From: Nectonema munidae
Taxonomy: Eukaryota; Nematomorpha; Nectonematoida; Nectonematidae
Assembly (NCBI GenBank): GCA_030549495.1
Contig: JAUIRK010000177.1
Span: forward strand, 32,501-96,500
DNA length: 64,000 bases
Reading direction: 5' to 3'
The translations under genes and the position numbers were made by a program. The notes beneath the pieces were generated by a model. The model saw nothing but the letters and a program-made list of their open reading frames with translations, ran no database searches and had not been told where the DNA came from. Positions 22,441 through 35,381 of this stretch are shown here, one piece after another (the first letter of the stretch is position 1; every line of letters begins with the position of its first letter).

Positions 22441-24000
22441 ATGAAAGAAACATTAAGATACATTTGGATTTCTTCTTATTAATTTCATATATTTTTATGC
22501 AAATGTTTTTCTTTTTTTGTATGAAAAATAATTTAACACAAACATATATTACTAAAAATTATAATACTACTGCATATAAAGGGTGCAGTATATAAGAGCA
22601 GGGTACTCATATATTACATTTTTTCTGTTGATTGTAAAATAAAATGATGTCAACTTAGAAAGAGAGGGGGGATTGGATGATTTAGTTAAAAGTTGACAGT
22701 GGCTGATAAGAGTGAGAAGTGGGGTCAAAAATGCCTGAAATTTGGTTGACATCATCTACGAACGCTGCCTTTAATCTCTTGTTGCCATCTTATAAAATTT
22801 TTTATACTCTACCGAGTCTCTTCAGCTCTCATTCATTACTAATTCTTTTTTGTTAGACTTAACATACATAGACTCATTTTCACACGTGCAACTTTTAACT
22901 TTGTTTGGGCCTTTTAGTTTGAGCTAATGGGTGTATAATGTCGGTCATCCTTTGCTGTATAACTTCATTTTGTATTTCTATTTTTACCTTAAATGTTACT
23001 TTCTTATCGTACTGGATTACGCTAATTTTTCTTTATTTTTATCTATTTCGTTTTTGTTTACTTTTCCTACATTCAACTTGATGTTTTTGGAAACGTATTG
23101 CCAAGGTATCTATTTGTTTTCGCAATTATAATTTTTATCAATAATTATTATTTTTGATCTCTTGCAACCAAAACAAGATTGTCTGCAAACATCGCTGACT
23201 TTGCGTAGCGCCTAAACAATCAGACACCCACGTCCTGTATACAGTATTAACCTTAAAAAACAATATGAAAAGAAAAAAATTAGTAGCACTTATATTGTAA
23301 TTGAAAATAATTTTACATTTCCAATAAAACAGGTACGATTTTCTTTCATTTTTTAACAAATTAAAACATTTATTTAGAATTCAACTATGAATAAGCACGA
23401 AAGTGGATTCGCAAAGCGAATGAAAAGTACAAATGATAAAAGGATGATCGGAGAATTTCCTACAATTACTAGTTTGCAATTTTCCCATCACTGATTATAA
23501 TCATTTTGCGATTTTTGTGTTAGGACTTTTTTTTATAAAAATTTTTTTTATGCAATTAAAGTAGACATATGTATGAATATTAATTGTCCAAAAAATTTCA
23601 GATATAATAATAATAATAAAATAAGCAAAAAACACAAAATTGTATGAGTGTATAGTAGCAAAATATTTTATACTGTTAAGATCGTGAAATCAAAATTTAT
23701 TTTTTACAAAAAACTGAAAGGTGCCACAAAAAAACCACTTCCATATTCGTTATCAGCGTGAAAAATAATCTTAAAAAATGGTAATCACATTTTCGTTTTT
23801 TTCTATTGTTGTACAGTGTTATTTGAAAGCTCAATCATAGCAAACTTGACGAATGATCAAGTTTCATTTTTATATCGGAGAATTTATAAGATCCTTTGCC
23901 CGTGGAAATTATTTATAAATATTGGAATTAATTGCGAAATTCAACTCATTTCTCCTCATATTTCTCATTTTTAGAAATAAAGGACGCGGAACATCAACTA
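22441..24000. other. No gene seen; one short inverted pair
   Basis: GATGTCAAC near 22,647 and GTTGACATCAT near 22,743 form an 11-bp inverted pair about 100 bp apart, possibly a miniature element. Otherwise AT-rich with short random ORFs. Confidence 0.35.
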
Positions 24001-24199
24001 CTCATCTTCAACAACATCTAATGAACACGTTGAAGGAAATGAAAAAAAACAACATAGAGTCAAAGTGTAGTTTGTGCAATATGCTATGAATTCGTGTTGT
24101 TAGATACATCACCTTATGTGTAGACTCCACTCCTGATGCGAGTCATATAAATTAACATTTATTTTGAAACCAGTCGCAGCCTTTGAAATATTCTCTTTC

Positions 24200-25586
24200 C
24201 CACAATCACACAGCAAAATATTTCAAGTAAACAATTTTGACTGCTTTTGAAGAGTTAGGAATATTGTCGAAGCTAAAGTTGAGCACTTAAAGTCAACTTT
24301 TATTTTCCAAAACACGTGAATATTTTTTTATATTATAAAATTGTTGGGTCAAGGTCTCATTGTATTACTAATCAGTCTTTTATAGCAAGCCTTCCCATAC
24401 GCTCTTAAGCATTTTTGACCTTCAAAAACCGAATACTCAATCAGCTCAACCAAGAATTCTGTTTCCTAAAGATTTACAAAAGAGATTGTTTTTAGTCATG
24501 GTATAAAACTTTCCCTTTGTTAGAGTATAGCATATCTAGCGATACGGCTTTTTGTTACGCATGCTATAGTTTCAGTACAAGAATATCCAACTCTGAAAGG
24601 CATTTGTGAGCATTGTTTTCAATAAATGGTAAAAAAAACAATGAGGAGGTATAAAGGCTTTATTACATGAGATGAGTTTTGATCACCGTCTCTCCATGTC
24701 CTAATGGAAAAGTATGAAAGAATATCAGGCGTAACCTCTTCTGATTAAATTTTAAATCCTGTTTGCCAGTCTAAAACTGTAACCATTAAATGCCATAAAT
24801 CCCAGAATTATTTGTCTTCACGATCATGTGAAGAATTTGTTTTATTCAAGAGTCACATTTTTTCAAGAGTTGTAACTCAGTTGGAACTTGCAGCCCTACT
24901 TTGTTTTGTTCACGACCAGGATTCATAGCTATTGTGAAGTAGAAGCAATCAGGTTTGAAAGGAATTCGCTAACTCTGCTAGGACTTGGATGTTAAATACG
25001 ATTCTCATTTATTCAAACACAAGTGCCCTGACTTTCAAAAGAAAACATTCTGGCCCTGGTATTTGAACTATGGGTAGAAGTAAAGTTGTTTTGAAAGTCG
25101 AATACGGTCGACCTACTCCATGTTTTTAGTTTCCTCACCAAGGAAGGACTTGTAACCGGAATGGCTTATCTTGCTGATAATTTTGAAATTCTGAATTGGT
25201 TAAATATGAAATTACAGACACATAGGAGCAACGTCATTATGCACACTGATTCCATCAATGCTTCCATGGCAAAAATTGAAACCTATCCTCACTCTGTTTT
25301 CCACAACGTCGTGTGAGTCCGGATTTTTAGCTTAACACTGATATTGGCACACTGGTGCATAAAAAGCAACCTCACCCTTCTCACTAATCTAATTCTAAAG
25401 TAGACGAACAAACAAAGATCGTTTTAGTTGTTAATAACTCTTTTCTATCCACTTTACTATTATTATCACTATATTTGTACATTTTTTCTTCTGACTACTC
25501 TTTCTCTCTTAGTCACGAAGAGGGAAATCTGTATAGTTGATCTGGGTGCAGGGGGAAATAATAGAAAAATGTTTAAGAACCACTGA
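24200..25586 (+). pseudogene. Degenerate ZBED5/FAM200-like hAT transposase with right end
   Basis: At 25,130-25,300 the plus strand reads MAYLADNFEILNWLNMKLQT and then NVIMHTDSINASMAKIE. This is the conserved 'LAYLADIFxxLNxLNxxLQG...D' block of ZBED5-like hAT transposases, also seen in the element at 35-38 kb. Upstream frames are too broken to read. A hAT-type right end, GTTTAAGAACCACTG, closes it at about 25,586. No left end or target duplication was found. Confidence 0.6.
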
Positions 25587-25589
25587 AAC

Positions 25590-26600
25590 CGTTATTCAAG
25601 TGTTTAGAGACAAAATAGAAGAAACGGGAATGTGCTCAATCTCAATAGATGAGTGCAAACATGAAGAATGATTAGTTTGTTTTCGCTTTCACTTGATTTT
25701 ATTTCTTGTTGAGCTAGAAGGTAGTAGAGATGTTATCACAATTTCAAAAAAGTAATTCGAATTGATAAAATGCCTGCAGTTATGGTGAACTTGGGAGCTG
25801 AAACTGAAAGTGTAATGTGGTGTGATATGATTGTGTGTTCACTGGACAAAAATTCTTTTAGAATAAATTTGGAAAATTATAAAGAAAGTTCCCCACTTAA
25901 AATTTATGAGGATGTGCTCGCTTGACCATAGCATATTAAATTATAGTGTACCAAAATTTAATTATACAATAAATTATGTTAAATCACAATTATTTTTATA
26001 AGTAATTCCTCCTGAAAAAAAATAAATTTGTCTCTGAGGGATGGGAAATGATATTTTGTTAAGATTTTTCTAAGTCTACGGGAAGACTAATGGCGTGATT
26101 AATTCAATATAAATTAAAGTGTTTGTGCCTGATTTTACGTAATACTTAAGAATAATAGAGAAATATTGCGTTGTCTTTTTTTGGAATGAAGCATTCATAA
26201 TTAAACATCATCATCACATCTCTAAGTAAATCTGTATTACCAAATTCAAATCGTAATTCCTCAAGCGTGAAGTAAAGTGCAAAGGATATATGATTGCAGA
26301 GATATGACCTTGATGTTTCATTATTTTGCTCTCTAGATCGTTCCTCGATGTGATTTTATAATTCAATATAAATCCTAAGCTGAAAACAAAGTTTTGGTAG
26401 AGCTTTATGCCTACGTTTTGTTAAACTTTGTAAATATTATTTTGTTTTGTGATTTCAAATAGTATTGAGTTGATTGATTTAAAAATTTGGGTTAAGTTTA
26501 TTCTTCTCTATTCAATATTTAAGTTTGTAAATATGTCATTTTAATATTAATTAAAAATTAAAATTTTATTACCATTATATTTATATATAATTTTCCATAA
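25590..26600. other. No gene seen
   Basis: AT-rich with short ORFs and no motif recognised. Confidence 0.4.
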
Positions 26601-26604
26601 CCTC

Positions 26605-26853
26605 AAGAGGTTGGACACGGGAGAGTTCTTTTTTTCTGACGCTTGACTGGAAAGATCGTATCGACTTCCATGTTTTCAGCCAATTCTTTTGCCACAATCA
26701 AAATATGGGTAAAAAATTCTTATTATTTATTAAAGTAAAAACATATATGCTTTTATAAAAGTTATCAAAACATAATATTGCGGGGCCTAAAAAGAGCGCG
26801 GGGCCCAATGCGGCCGCATCGGTCGCAGTGCCTTAAGGCGGCCCTGCAACCCC
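26605..26853 (-). mobile_element. hAT fragment: transposase scrap plus GC-rich 5' end
   Basis: Minus strand 26,700-26,605 reads LIVAKELAENMEVDTIFPVK followed by RQKKRT, a block seen in ZMYM-like hAT transposases. To its right, 26,780-26,853 is a GC-rich end reading inward from CAGGGCCGCCTTAAGGCACT. It contains a GCGGCCGC palindrome. This fits the 5' end of a deletion derivative on the minus strand. The other end was not found. Confidence 0.55.
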
Positions 26854-26859
26854 TTATCA

Positions 26860-27676
26860 TTTTTACCGATTATAATCTAAATTATAATTTAAATTAGAGA
26901 TTATTATCTTCTAAACTCACAATAATTTTATCTAGTATAATCTAGCAAGATAAATCAATAATTTATTACTTTGTTTTGAATCTGTTTCCTTGCTAAAGAA
27001 AAGCACGCTTCTGAAAACAAAAGTTGATACAAATTATTTTATGACATCTAAGTTGTTAATCAATAATTTTTTTTCAAAACACATCATAACATTTTTGCCT
27101 TTGATAAACTGGTTTATATAATCATAATGGTAGAAAAGTTTTTCAATGGTCATTACAAAACTGTTTATAAATATCTTAAAGCAGTAAAAAATTATTATAA
27201 TAGCTCTAATAAATTACAAATCAAAACTATAGGAACAGTCATGAACAATGTAATAGCAATGTCCTTTAGAAACACCTAAACTGCAACCCTATGATTATAG
27301 TGATCTACAATGATTATGGATAATCTTATATACTAAAAAATACAATAGGGGAACTAGAGTTGATTTAATTTGTAAACTACACAAATGATTTCTTCCCCGA
27401 TAACGGAAAACTCGAATTTCGGATTTCCCGCAGAACTTTGCTCTATAATTTTTTTATCTAGATAACCTGAGAAATTTCTAGAACTAACCTTGCTAATGAT
27501 TCAGTGGGTATGTATTTAAATTCTTGATGAGATTTATCAAAAAGGAATCTGAAGATTCATCCATTTAATTTTGTTTGAAAGGCTACTCTGTTTTAACCTA
27601 CACAAAACTTTATTAAAAAATAGATTTTATGCAATACTTTGGAAAATACATAAAATTAATTATTTCATTGTACCCC
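26860..27676. other. No gene seen
   Basis: AT-rich with no supported ORF. Confidence 0.4.
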
Positions 27677-27680
27677 TTAA

Positions 27681-27787
27681 GGAATAGAATTTTCTGAAGA
27701 CTAAGCGTCTGCTTTCATTCTTAATCCATTTTTTAGCAGATCTTTTTCACTTATTGGGACACCAGTGTCACACTAGTTACCAAAGGA
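27681..27787. mobile_element. piggyBac-type miniature element between TTAA sites
   Basis: TTAA at 27,677-27,680 and 27,788-27,791 flank 107 bp. Read from the right, TCCTTTGGTAACTAGTG, GACACTGGTGTCCC and the far GTCTGCTTTC segment match the element at 48,010-48,131 in opposite orientation. Divergence is high. Confidence 0.6.
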
Positions 27788-27791
27788 TTAA

Positions 27792-28680
27792 TGATAAAAA
27801 TAAGCAAATGCCAATTGTTCTTGAACTCAATATTTTTTTGTTCAAATTTATTTAATCACATTTTACAAAAATTTCCTTGGAGTTCGAAGAGAAAGAAATT
27901 TTTTTCTTCAAGACCACTCAAAATTTTTTGCCTTCACTAACAATGTTTATAAATCTTTTAAAAATATAGATGGCGTTAAAAAATAAGTATTAAATCTTTT
28001 TTAAAATCAAAAGTATTTGAAAAATTAATTTTATAGATTTTGAAGAATATTAGGAAGAATTTTTATAAATAAGCATATAACACGTTGAGCATTTTCTCTT
28101 TTCTAATAACACAAACTTAATTTTCCAAAGTTTGAAATGTTTTATGTTGCGATAATAAAACATACAACACTTAAAATTTCTTGGTGCATGCTTTTTTGCG
28201 TTGAAGGCGCTAAAAGAAACATAGCAACGATTTTTTATGTTCAGGACACAAGCGCGGACGGTACAATACTTTTGGGCGGTTCAGAGATTACGGCTTTTTA
28301 TTTAATTTTTTTAGCATATAAATGAATTTTGTTTAAGCCTATTAGTGCCTTCACTAAAAAATTAATTGTAGAAAATTGGCTGAATCATATCCCTTCAAAT
28401 TTTGTGACTTTTCCTAAAATCGCTAGCTGCATCTTTTGAAACCATTTTCATGGTAGTTGAATGGCCCTTTCATGTCCAAAACTGTCAATCAAAATTAATA
28501 ATTAAAATTTTTCAGCAAAATTTTGACATTATCTGTACTTAACCTTATAACTTAGGATTTATATTATATAATACCCTGAAAAATTATTATTAAGTACAGT
28601 TTGCAACGCATAACACTTTATATATTTAATTTTTTCAATAATCATGGCTACTTTTTAGAAAATGTGAATCAAAATTTTGA
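27792..28680. other. No gene seen; one less AT-rich patch
   Basis: A 62-codon ORF at 28,137-28,325 lies in a patch with several CG dinucleotides (28,190-28,290). It has no recognisable motif, so no gene is called. Confidence 0.35.
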
Positions 28681-28689
28681 TTGATAAAA

Positions 28690-30650
28690 AATATATCTAA
28701 TAAAATATACCTTCAAATTTTACATAAAATATATGTTTTTATACTAAATCGGCCATGCAGTTTTCATTTCTGGACTCATTTTTTATATTTAGGATTTGAA
28801 AATATCTATAAGTGTTAATCAAATTTGCGGTTTACTTCTGAAAATTGTCTCCAAAACATTCATTCACATTTTACAATGAAATATATGTGTTATACTAAAT
28901 CGGCCATGCTGGTTTCATTTCTGGACACATTTTTTACGTTTAGGATGTGAAAATACCTATAAGTGTTAATCAAATTTGCGGTTTACTTCTAAAAATTGTC
29001 TCCAAAAACATTCATTCAAATTTTACAATTAAATATATGTTTTATACCAAATTAACCACGCTGTTTTCATTTCTAAACTCATTTTTCACATTAAGAGATT
29101 TTAAAATATCAGTCAAAATTTGCGGTTACCTTCTAAAAGCTATCTCCAAAAATATTCTCTCAATTTTACATGAAATATATGTTTTTATACCAAATCGATC
29201 ATGCTGTTTTCATTTTTGAACTCATTTTTTACATTTAGGTTTTGAAAATACCTATAAGTATTAATCAAATTTGCGGTTTACTTTTGAAAATTGTCTCCAA
29301 AAACATTCCTTCACATTTTACATAAAATATATGTGTTATACTAAATCGGCCATGCTGGTTTCATTTCTAGACTTATTTTTTACATTTAGGATTTGAAAAT
29401 ACCTAGAAGTGTTAATCAAATGTGCGTTTTACTTCTAAAAATTGTCTCCAAAAACATTCAGTTATTTTACATAAAATATATGTTTACTAAAGCGGTCATG
29501 CTGGTTTCATTTCTGAACTCATTTTTTACATTTAGGATTTGAAAATTCCTATAAGTGTTAATCAAATGTGCGTTTTACTTCTAAAAATTGTCTCCAAAAA
29601 CATTCAGTTAAATTTTACATGAAATTTTATGCCAAATCGACCGTGCTGGTTTCATTTCTGAACTCAGTTTTCAATCTGTCAGTGGCAATCAAATTTGTGG
29701 TTTACTTCTAAAAACTATCTCAAAAAATATTTCCTCTAATTATACATGAAATATATGTTTTTATACCAAATCAACCATGCTGGTTTTACTTCTGAAATCA
29801 GTTTTTGCATTTAGATGTTTTAAGATATCTGTCAGTGTAAATCAAATTTGCGGGTTAGATGAAATATATGTTTTATACCAAATCGACCATGCTAGTCACA
29901 TTTCTGGACTCGGTTTTTGCTTTTAAGGTTTGAAAATATTTGCAAGCGTCAATAAAATATATGGCTTAAGTTTAAAAACTGTTTTCAAATATATCTCACA
30001 TTTTATATGAATATTAATACCAAATCAATCATGCTAGTTTAATTTATGGACTCAACTTTTGCATTTAGGATTTGAAAATACCTATAAGTATCAATCAAAT
30101 TTGCGTTTAGTTCTAAAATTTGTTTCCAAAAATATTGATTCAAATTTTACATGAAATATATGTTTTTATACCAAATCGATCATCATGCTGGTTTCATTTC
30201 TGAACTCAGTTTTCGCATTTAGAGGTTTTACTGTCAGTGTCAATCAAATTTACGCTTTACGCCTGAAAACTATCCGAAAATATTCTCTCTAATTTTACAT
30301 AAAATATGTGTTTTTATTTATACCACATTAACCATGCTAGTTTTATTTCTGAAATCAATTTTTGCATTTAGAGATTTTAAAATGTCTGAAAGTGTCGATC
30401 AAATGTTCGATTTACGTCGAATGTCTACAGAAATATTTTTGAAATTTAAATAAAATATCTGTTTTTATGGCAATTGGGAGATCCTGTTTTCATTTTTGAA
30501 CTCAGTTGGAATTTATGGTTTTAAAATATCTGAAAGCTTCCATCAGATTTGCGGTTTATTTCTAGATACTGTCTTCAAAAATAAAATATCTATTTTTTAC
30601 CAAATCGACAATGCTTATTTTATTTCTGTACTCCATTTTGACTAATACAG
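28690..30650. repeat. Satellite-like array, about 13 diverged units of about 150 bp
   Basis: The phrase TTTAGGATTTGAAAATA...AATCAAATTTGCGGTTTACTTCT...TGTCTCCAAAAACATT...ACATGAAATATATG...CCAAATCGACCATGCTGGTTTCATTTCTG recurs head to tail. Starts fall near 28,791, 28,942, 29,094, 29,237, 29,388, 29,534, then about every 145-150 bp to 30,514. Units diverge increasingly toward the right. An ORF at 28,947-29,219 is only a repeat artefact. Confidence 0.93.
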
Positions 30651-31098
30651 TTAAAAAATATCTGGAAGTCGCAATTGAATTAGTGATGTATTCCTGAAAA
30701 TCAGTTCTGTAAAATTTTTCCAAAAAATCGTTGTATATTAGTTATATAGTAAAAATGTACTTTTTTTTTTGTATATTCTGGCTTATAATACTTTCTTCAA
30801 TCATCTTAAGTATGAAATATTTATTTAAAAAAAATAAAACATATAATAAAATCTTTTGAAGATTAGTATGAGAGAAGGAAGCAACCTGAAAACTAATTTA
30901 AAAGAGAAGGAGTGATCAAAAGAAATAAAATAAATAGGTATTAACTAAATGGAAGATCTGCCTTGTTCTAATGAACTAGGAAGTGGTGTAATGATTTAAT
31001 ATTGGGTGCTTCAAAAAAGATTTTGACCATGAAAAAGAAGTTCCTCTTTTACAAATGAAAAATCTTTTAATCTATAGCTTATCATCTAGGATTACAAT

Positions 31099-34000
31099 CA
31101 GGCCCGTCGCTAGAGTTATGTTGCAGGGGGCAAATCACATTATTAAATTTTTGTCATAAACTGGAAAATTTTTATTATCAAAAATTTCATTAAATATTAA
31201 TTTCAAAATAGGATTAGTCTTTTTCTCAATCTAAACTCATGCATATATTCTTCTTTTGTGACTTCTGAAGTATAATCCTTCATGAAGGACAGTAAAACAA
31301 GAGCTTCTTTTCTTTCTTGATTGCAAGCACTTCTTGTTGGGGTGAAAACCCTTTTCAAATTTGAAAATACTCTTTCACAAACTGCTGTTGAAACACCAAA
31401 AGTGATGCACCCTTAAAAAATTGAACACTTTCTATCACATATCAATGTTGTTTGAAATCATACCAGCATATAGTGTAAAAAGATTTGGAAATGCCTCTTT
31501 CATGTTGTAAAATATAGAAAACACATCTTCAAGGCATTTGTGTATTTTCTTATCATACTTTGAAAGTATGAAAGGCTAAAAAATATTTTCCAAGTTTAAC
31601 TAAATTTAAAATAAATTATAAAAAAACCTTCAAAATTTTAATTTCACTATCAATTGCCTCGCCATCTTTATCGATGTTAAAAATCTTAAGGAGAGGAGAA
31701 AAAACTGATTTTGATTCTAAAAATCTGGTAGAAGAGGGTAAAAGAGCCGAAACTGATTGGAATATCTCGAAGTTTTTTTCATTAAATCTTCCAAAAAAGA
31801 CATATATAATTGAAATAAAAAGTTAAAAAAAAAACCTTAGTGAAAGTTCCTGAATTGAAGAATCAACGAGCTTGTTCATCAAGGTTTCAAAATAGAGTTT
31901 GTTGCTTTCTTTAGAAAGTTTTATAAACAATTAGCAATTTTTTTTCAATTAAGATACAGTAAAATTAAATTAGTAAATTTAGGTAGTATTTTACCTTCAT
32001 TATTAGATGATGAAGTTTTCAGATTTTTTCTTTGGTTGAAATTTTGATTGGTTTCATACTTGTTTATTTCATGAAAAATGCTATCAAACTCTCTTGAGGT
32101 TTTTAAGCCTTCTATTTCTTTTGTCGTATAATGGATCATATCCAAGGCGCTTAAAATATCGCAATTTTCAGACTTAAAAAATTTTTTTTATTATTTTTTA
32201 AAATTAATAGAGCAAAATATGCCTGTAAATAATCATTGGAAGGTTTAACCAAATCGAAGACCTTCTTGATAACCAAGCCTGTAAAAACAATTTCCTTGTT
32301 TTTCAACAAGCTATATAAACCTGTTGATTTCAAACAAATATCTTGGTTACGACTTTCCATACCTTGAAAAATAAAGATGAGGTTGTTATATTTGTTGAAA
32401 TTAACAAGAATACCCTTTTCCAATATATCCAAAATTTCTCGATGATTTTTCATCACTATGCAGGTAGTTTCATAATGGTTTGTCCATCTCATAGGTAAAA
32501 ACCTTTTCAACTTTTCTCCTTCATAAATTTGTGAAATTTAGTATCTTGAAAAAAGTTTTTCAAGTCCATTGCACATTGCGAAAATTTTTTGACTTTGTGA
32601 GTTTTGCTGCATAGAATGCATAAAAATAAGATGAAGTTGATGATTGAAGCAATGTACATAAAAAGCTTCTTTCTCAATTAAATCATTTATGTGCTTTTGA
32701 ACTCCATTTTTAGCTCCTTGTATTTAAATTGATATTATAACTTTATAAAAAAATACAAAATAACTAACCTGACATAACATTAGCCCCATCATAGCATTGG
32801 CCAACAATGTTATCAGTTGGAATTTCGTGACACCTCAAAGCTTCTATAATACTTTCAGCAATATCCTTAGCTTTAAGACTTGTTAAGTCAGGTATCCCAA
32901 TTAAATCCTCTTTAGCCTTTTTATTTTTGCAGTAACGCACAACCTATATAAAACCATTCCGAAAATTTAGTAATAAAGAAAAAGTAGATATATTACCACA
33001 GCAAGAACTTCTGTGTTTAATATATCTCTAGTACCATCAACTTTTATTGTATAAAATTAAGTGTCCGCAGATTTGATGTTAGCTACGGATTTTTTCAAGA
33101 CAATATTCTTCAAAATACTTATAAATTCGTTTTGAGATGAAGGTGAAAGATAGTGACAATTTTTTGGAACTGTTTTGATAATCTAAACAATTAATTTTAT
33201 CACATAATTTTTTTTTTAAAAAGATAGTTAATTCGCAGTACTTCTCTGAGGCGATTATCTTTTTGTGCCATAAAACTCATTAAATTCACAAAAAGTCCAT
33301 TTGACTTTTCCCACGTAAGATTCAAAATATCAGTATTTTCATTATCTCCTCTTAGAGATAATTCATTCAAAATCAAGAATTTTATAGCATCAAAAATTGA
33401 ACTTATGTAGTATCTTAAACGAAAATAAAGTAACCAATGAAATTTGAAAAGCAAATGTACTTGTTGTTGTCAACTCTTTCTTTAAAAATCAAATCTGTAA
33501 TGGATTTAGATGTTAAACTTTTTTCTGACATTACTTTGATATAGTTTTGCCAGTCTAAATAGGATTGTTTATGCGAAGCACTTTTGTTGTATTTATCGAA
33601 ACCTTGATTGGAGCAAAGGGCCTTTTTCCACGACTTAAAGCCATTCAGTGTGAAAGCTTCTTCCAAACGGGTTTCATTTGTTGGGCTAAGGTCAATATTG
33701 CAAAAAAACAAACTCAAAGCATTAAGACATTAATATGTTTAATTTAAAAAGCTATGTTAGAAAGACTGGGAATTTATACGAAAAATTTTTTCTTAAAACT
33801 GATGAAAGTCTGAAAGTGTGACATTTAAAGAAATTACCCCTTTTTCAAGAAGTGACGACAAGTGAAACAAAAAGCTGCTTGTTTTGAAACTGAATATTCA
33901 AGCCAGGGATAGATTTTGTACCAAGAAGACTTGAATTTTCTTTCATTTTTAGTTGTGAGTTTGAAAGAGTTGTCATTGACGGGCTGACAAGGACCTTGAT

Positions 34001-34935
34001 CTTTAGCTCCTAAGTCTTCAGGATACCTTTTCTCATTACTTTCATTATCATTAATAACATCGTCAGTCGCATCAAGGGTAGGACTGGACTGCAGCTATAC
34101 AAATTCATGGTTAAAAAATGAAAACTCGTAAAGCGAAAAACACAAACCGAATCAGATTGGTGAACATTATCTTGTTTTGTTTGCAATTGGCTTGCTTTGC
34201 AAAAGTAGAAAGAAATTTTCCTCATGATGCTTAAAATTGACATGTTAATAATATAAAGTAGTTCGAAGATGTCTTCTATAGAAAGTATGTTGTCCCTTTC
34301 TTACGAGCCAATCAAAAATTATGATCCAATCAAAACACGTATGCTTGATACATTCTGTGATCAGAAAAAATTAAAGGCGAGACACATAAAAAGGCATCCG
34401 CCTAGTCAGACACAAACATCAAATCTAAAACACATGTTTGTTGGCATTTTGTAAGACAGTAGACAAACCTCAAAACGAAAAAGCGCCCACGCATTGTAAG
34501 ACAGTAGACAAAATTATACAGTATGTATGATGAAGAGTGAGAAACAATGAAAACTTGATATTGTTTAGCAGTAAAGATGTTCGTACACTCAGTCTCTATC
34601 ACATAACTGAAGCATAAACTTGAAACAAATGACAACAGAAGAAAACCAGACATACAATAGATCTCTTGTAGCCAACATGTGTTTTTCATTAAAGTTTGCT
34701 GCAAACAAGTATGATGAGTAATCAGCAGTATTTTTCGACCAACTCTAATGTCGACTTATCCCCTTGTTTTCAGTATAATTCAAGGCGATAGAAAAATGAT
34801 TAAGATATTAAAACTTGCGAAGACAACTGTTATAATAAATAAGATATAAATATTTTAACGACACTCAGAGGAGGTAAAAAAAATCCAGGGGGGGGGGGGC
34901 AATGCCCCCTTTGCCCCCCCTTATCGACGGGCCTG
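31099..34935 (-). mobile_element. Near-complete hAT transposon, ZMYM1/TTF-finger type
   Basis: The left end CAGGCCCGTCGCTAG and right end CGACGGGCCTG are inverted. Both are flanked by a perfect 8-bp duplication ATTACAAT (31,091-31,098 and 34,936-34,943). The right end includes a run of 13 G and a GCAATGCCCCC segment. Inside, the minus strand encodes a ZMYM1-like hAT transposase interrupted by short introns. Length 3,837 bp. A 91-bp gap separates it from the next hAT element. Confidence 0.93.
31300..34243 (-). pseudogene. hAT transposase gene (ZMYM1-like) with 50-bp introns, decayed
   Basis: Order from 34,243 leftward: short N-terminus; GPCQPVNDNSF, FKSSWYKIYPWLEYS and AAFCFTCRHF (TTF-type finger, about 33,990-33,840); FKSWKKALCSNQGFDKYNKS (33,650); FLILNELSLRGDNENTD (DUF4371 region, 33,350); VDGTRDILNTEVLAVV (33,020); DLTSLKAKDIAESI and VGQCYDGANVMSG (32,780); HCFNHQLHLIFMHSMQQ (32,640); RFLPMRWTNHYETTCIVM (32,490); and C-terminal traces to 31,300. 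Introns at 32,944-32,996 (53 bp) and 32,717-32,768 (52 bp) have GT-AG ends, and one is likely near 34,100-34,150. A TAA within the SADT-FYTIK segment (about 33,055) makes this copy non-functional unless it is a sequencing error. Confidence 0.85.
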
Positions 34936-35381
34936 ATTACAATTATCATTTAAGAAATGGTAGGAAATTTGAAAATTTACAGAGTTATCAAAAATGGCAC
35001 AGATGCCAATATGTGAGAATTTAGTTCAGTGTTTCTCAAACTTTTTTGTTTCATGACCCCTTGTAGCAGTACTAGACACGCTATGACCCTTCATTATTAA
35101 AATTTTGAAAATACATTTTTTATATAATATAGATATATTTCAAAAAGTATTGTATAAATTTTACAAAGTGTAAAAAGGAAAAAAAACCTTCATTTCATTT
35201 ATGTTTATTAAGAAGTTGCTAGTAAAATGTCTTAGACAAAAGCTTTTTTTCAATTCTCCTTATTGTAAGTAGATAAAAATGGCTATAATTTTTGACTTTT
35301 ATTTTATTTCCTTCACGCGAAAGAAAAAATTTTTTTATTACTCTTTGAAAACGCATAATGAGCATTGCAATGTTTTAATAT

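Noticed and set aside
20941-25586. One hAT element spanning from the CAGGGGTCTTCAAAC end to the GTTTAAGAACCACTG end
   Set aside because: The flanks (GTATAGAT and AAACCGTT) do not match, and coding traces run in opposite directions.
28137-28325. 62-codon ORF in a less AT-rich patch
   Set aside because: No recognisable motif and no start, splice or poly-A context. Kept only as a note on the gap.
28947-29219. 90-codon ORF
   Set aside because: Lies within the 150-bp tandem array; an artefact of the repeat unit.
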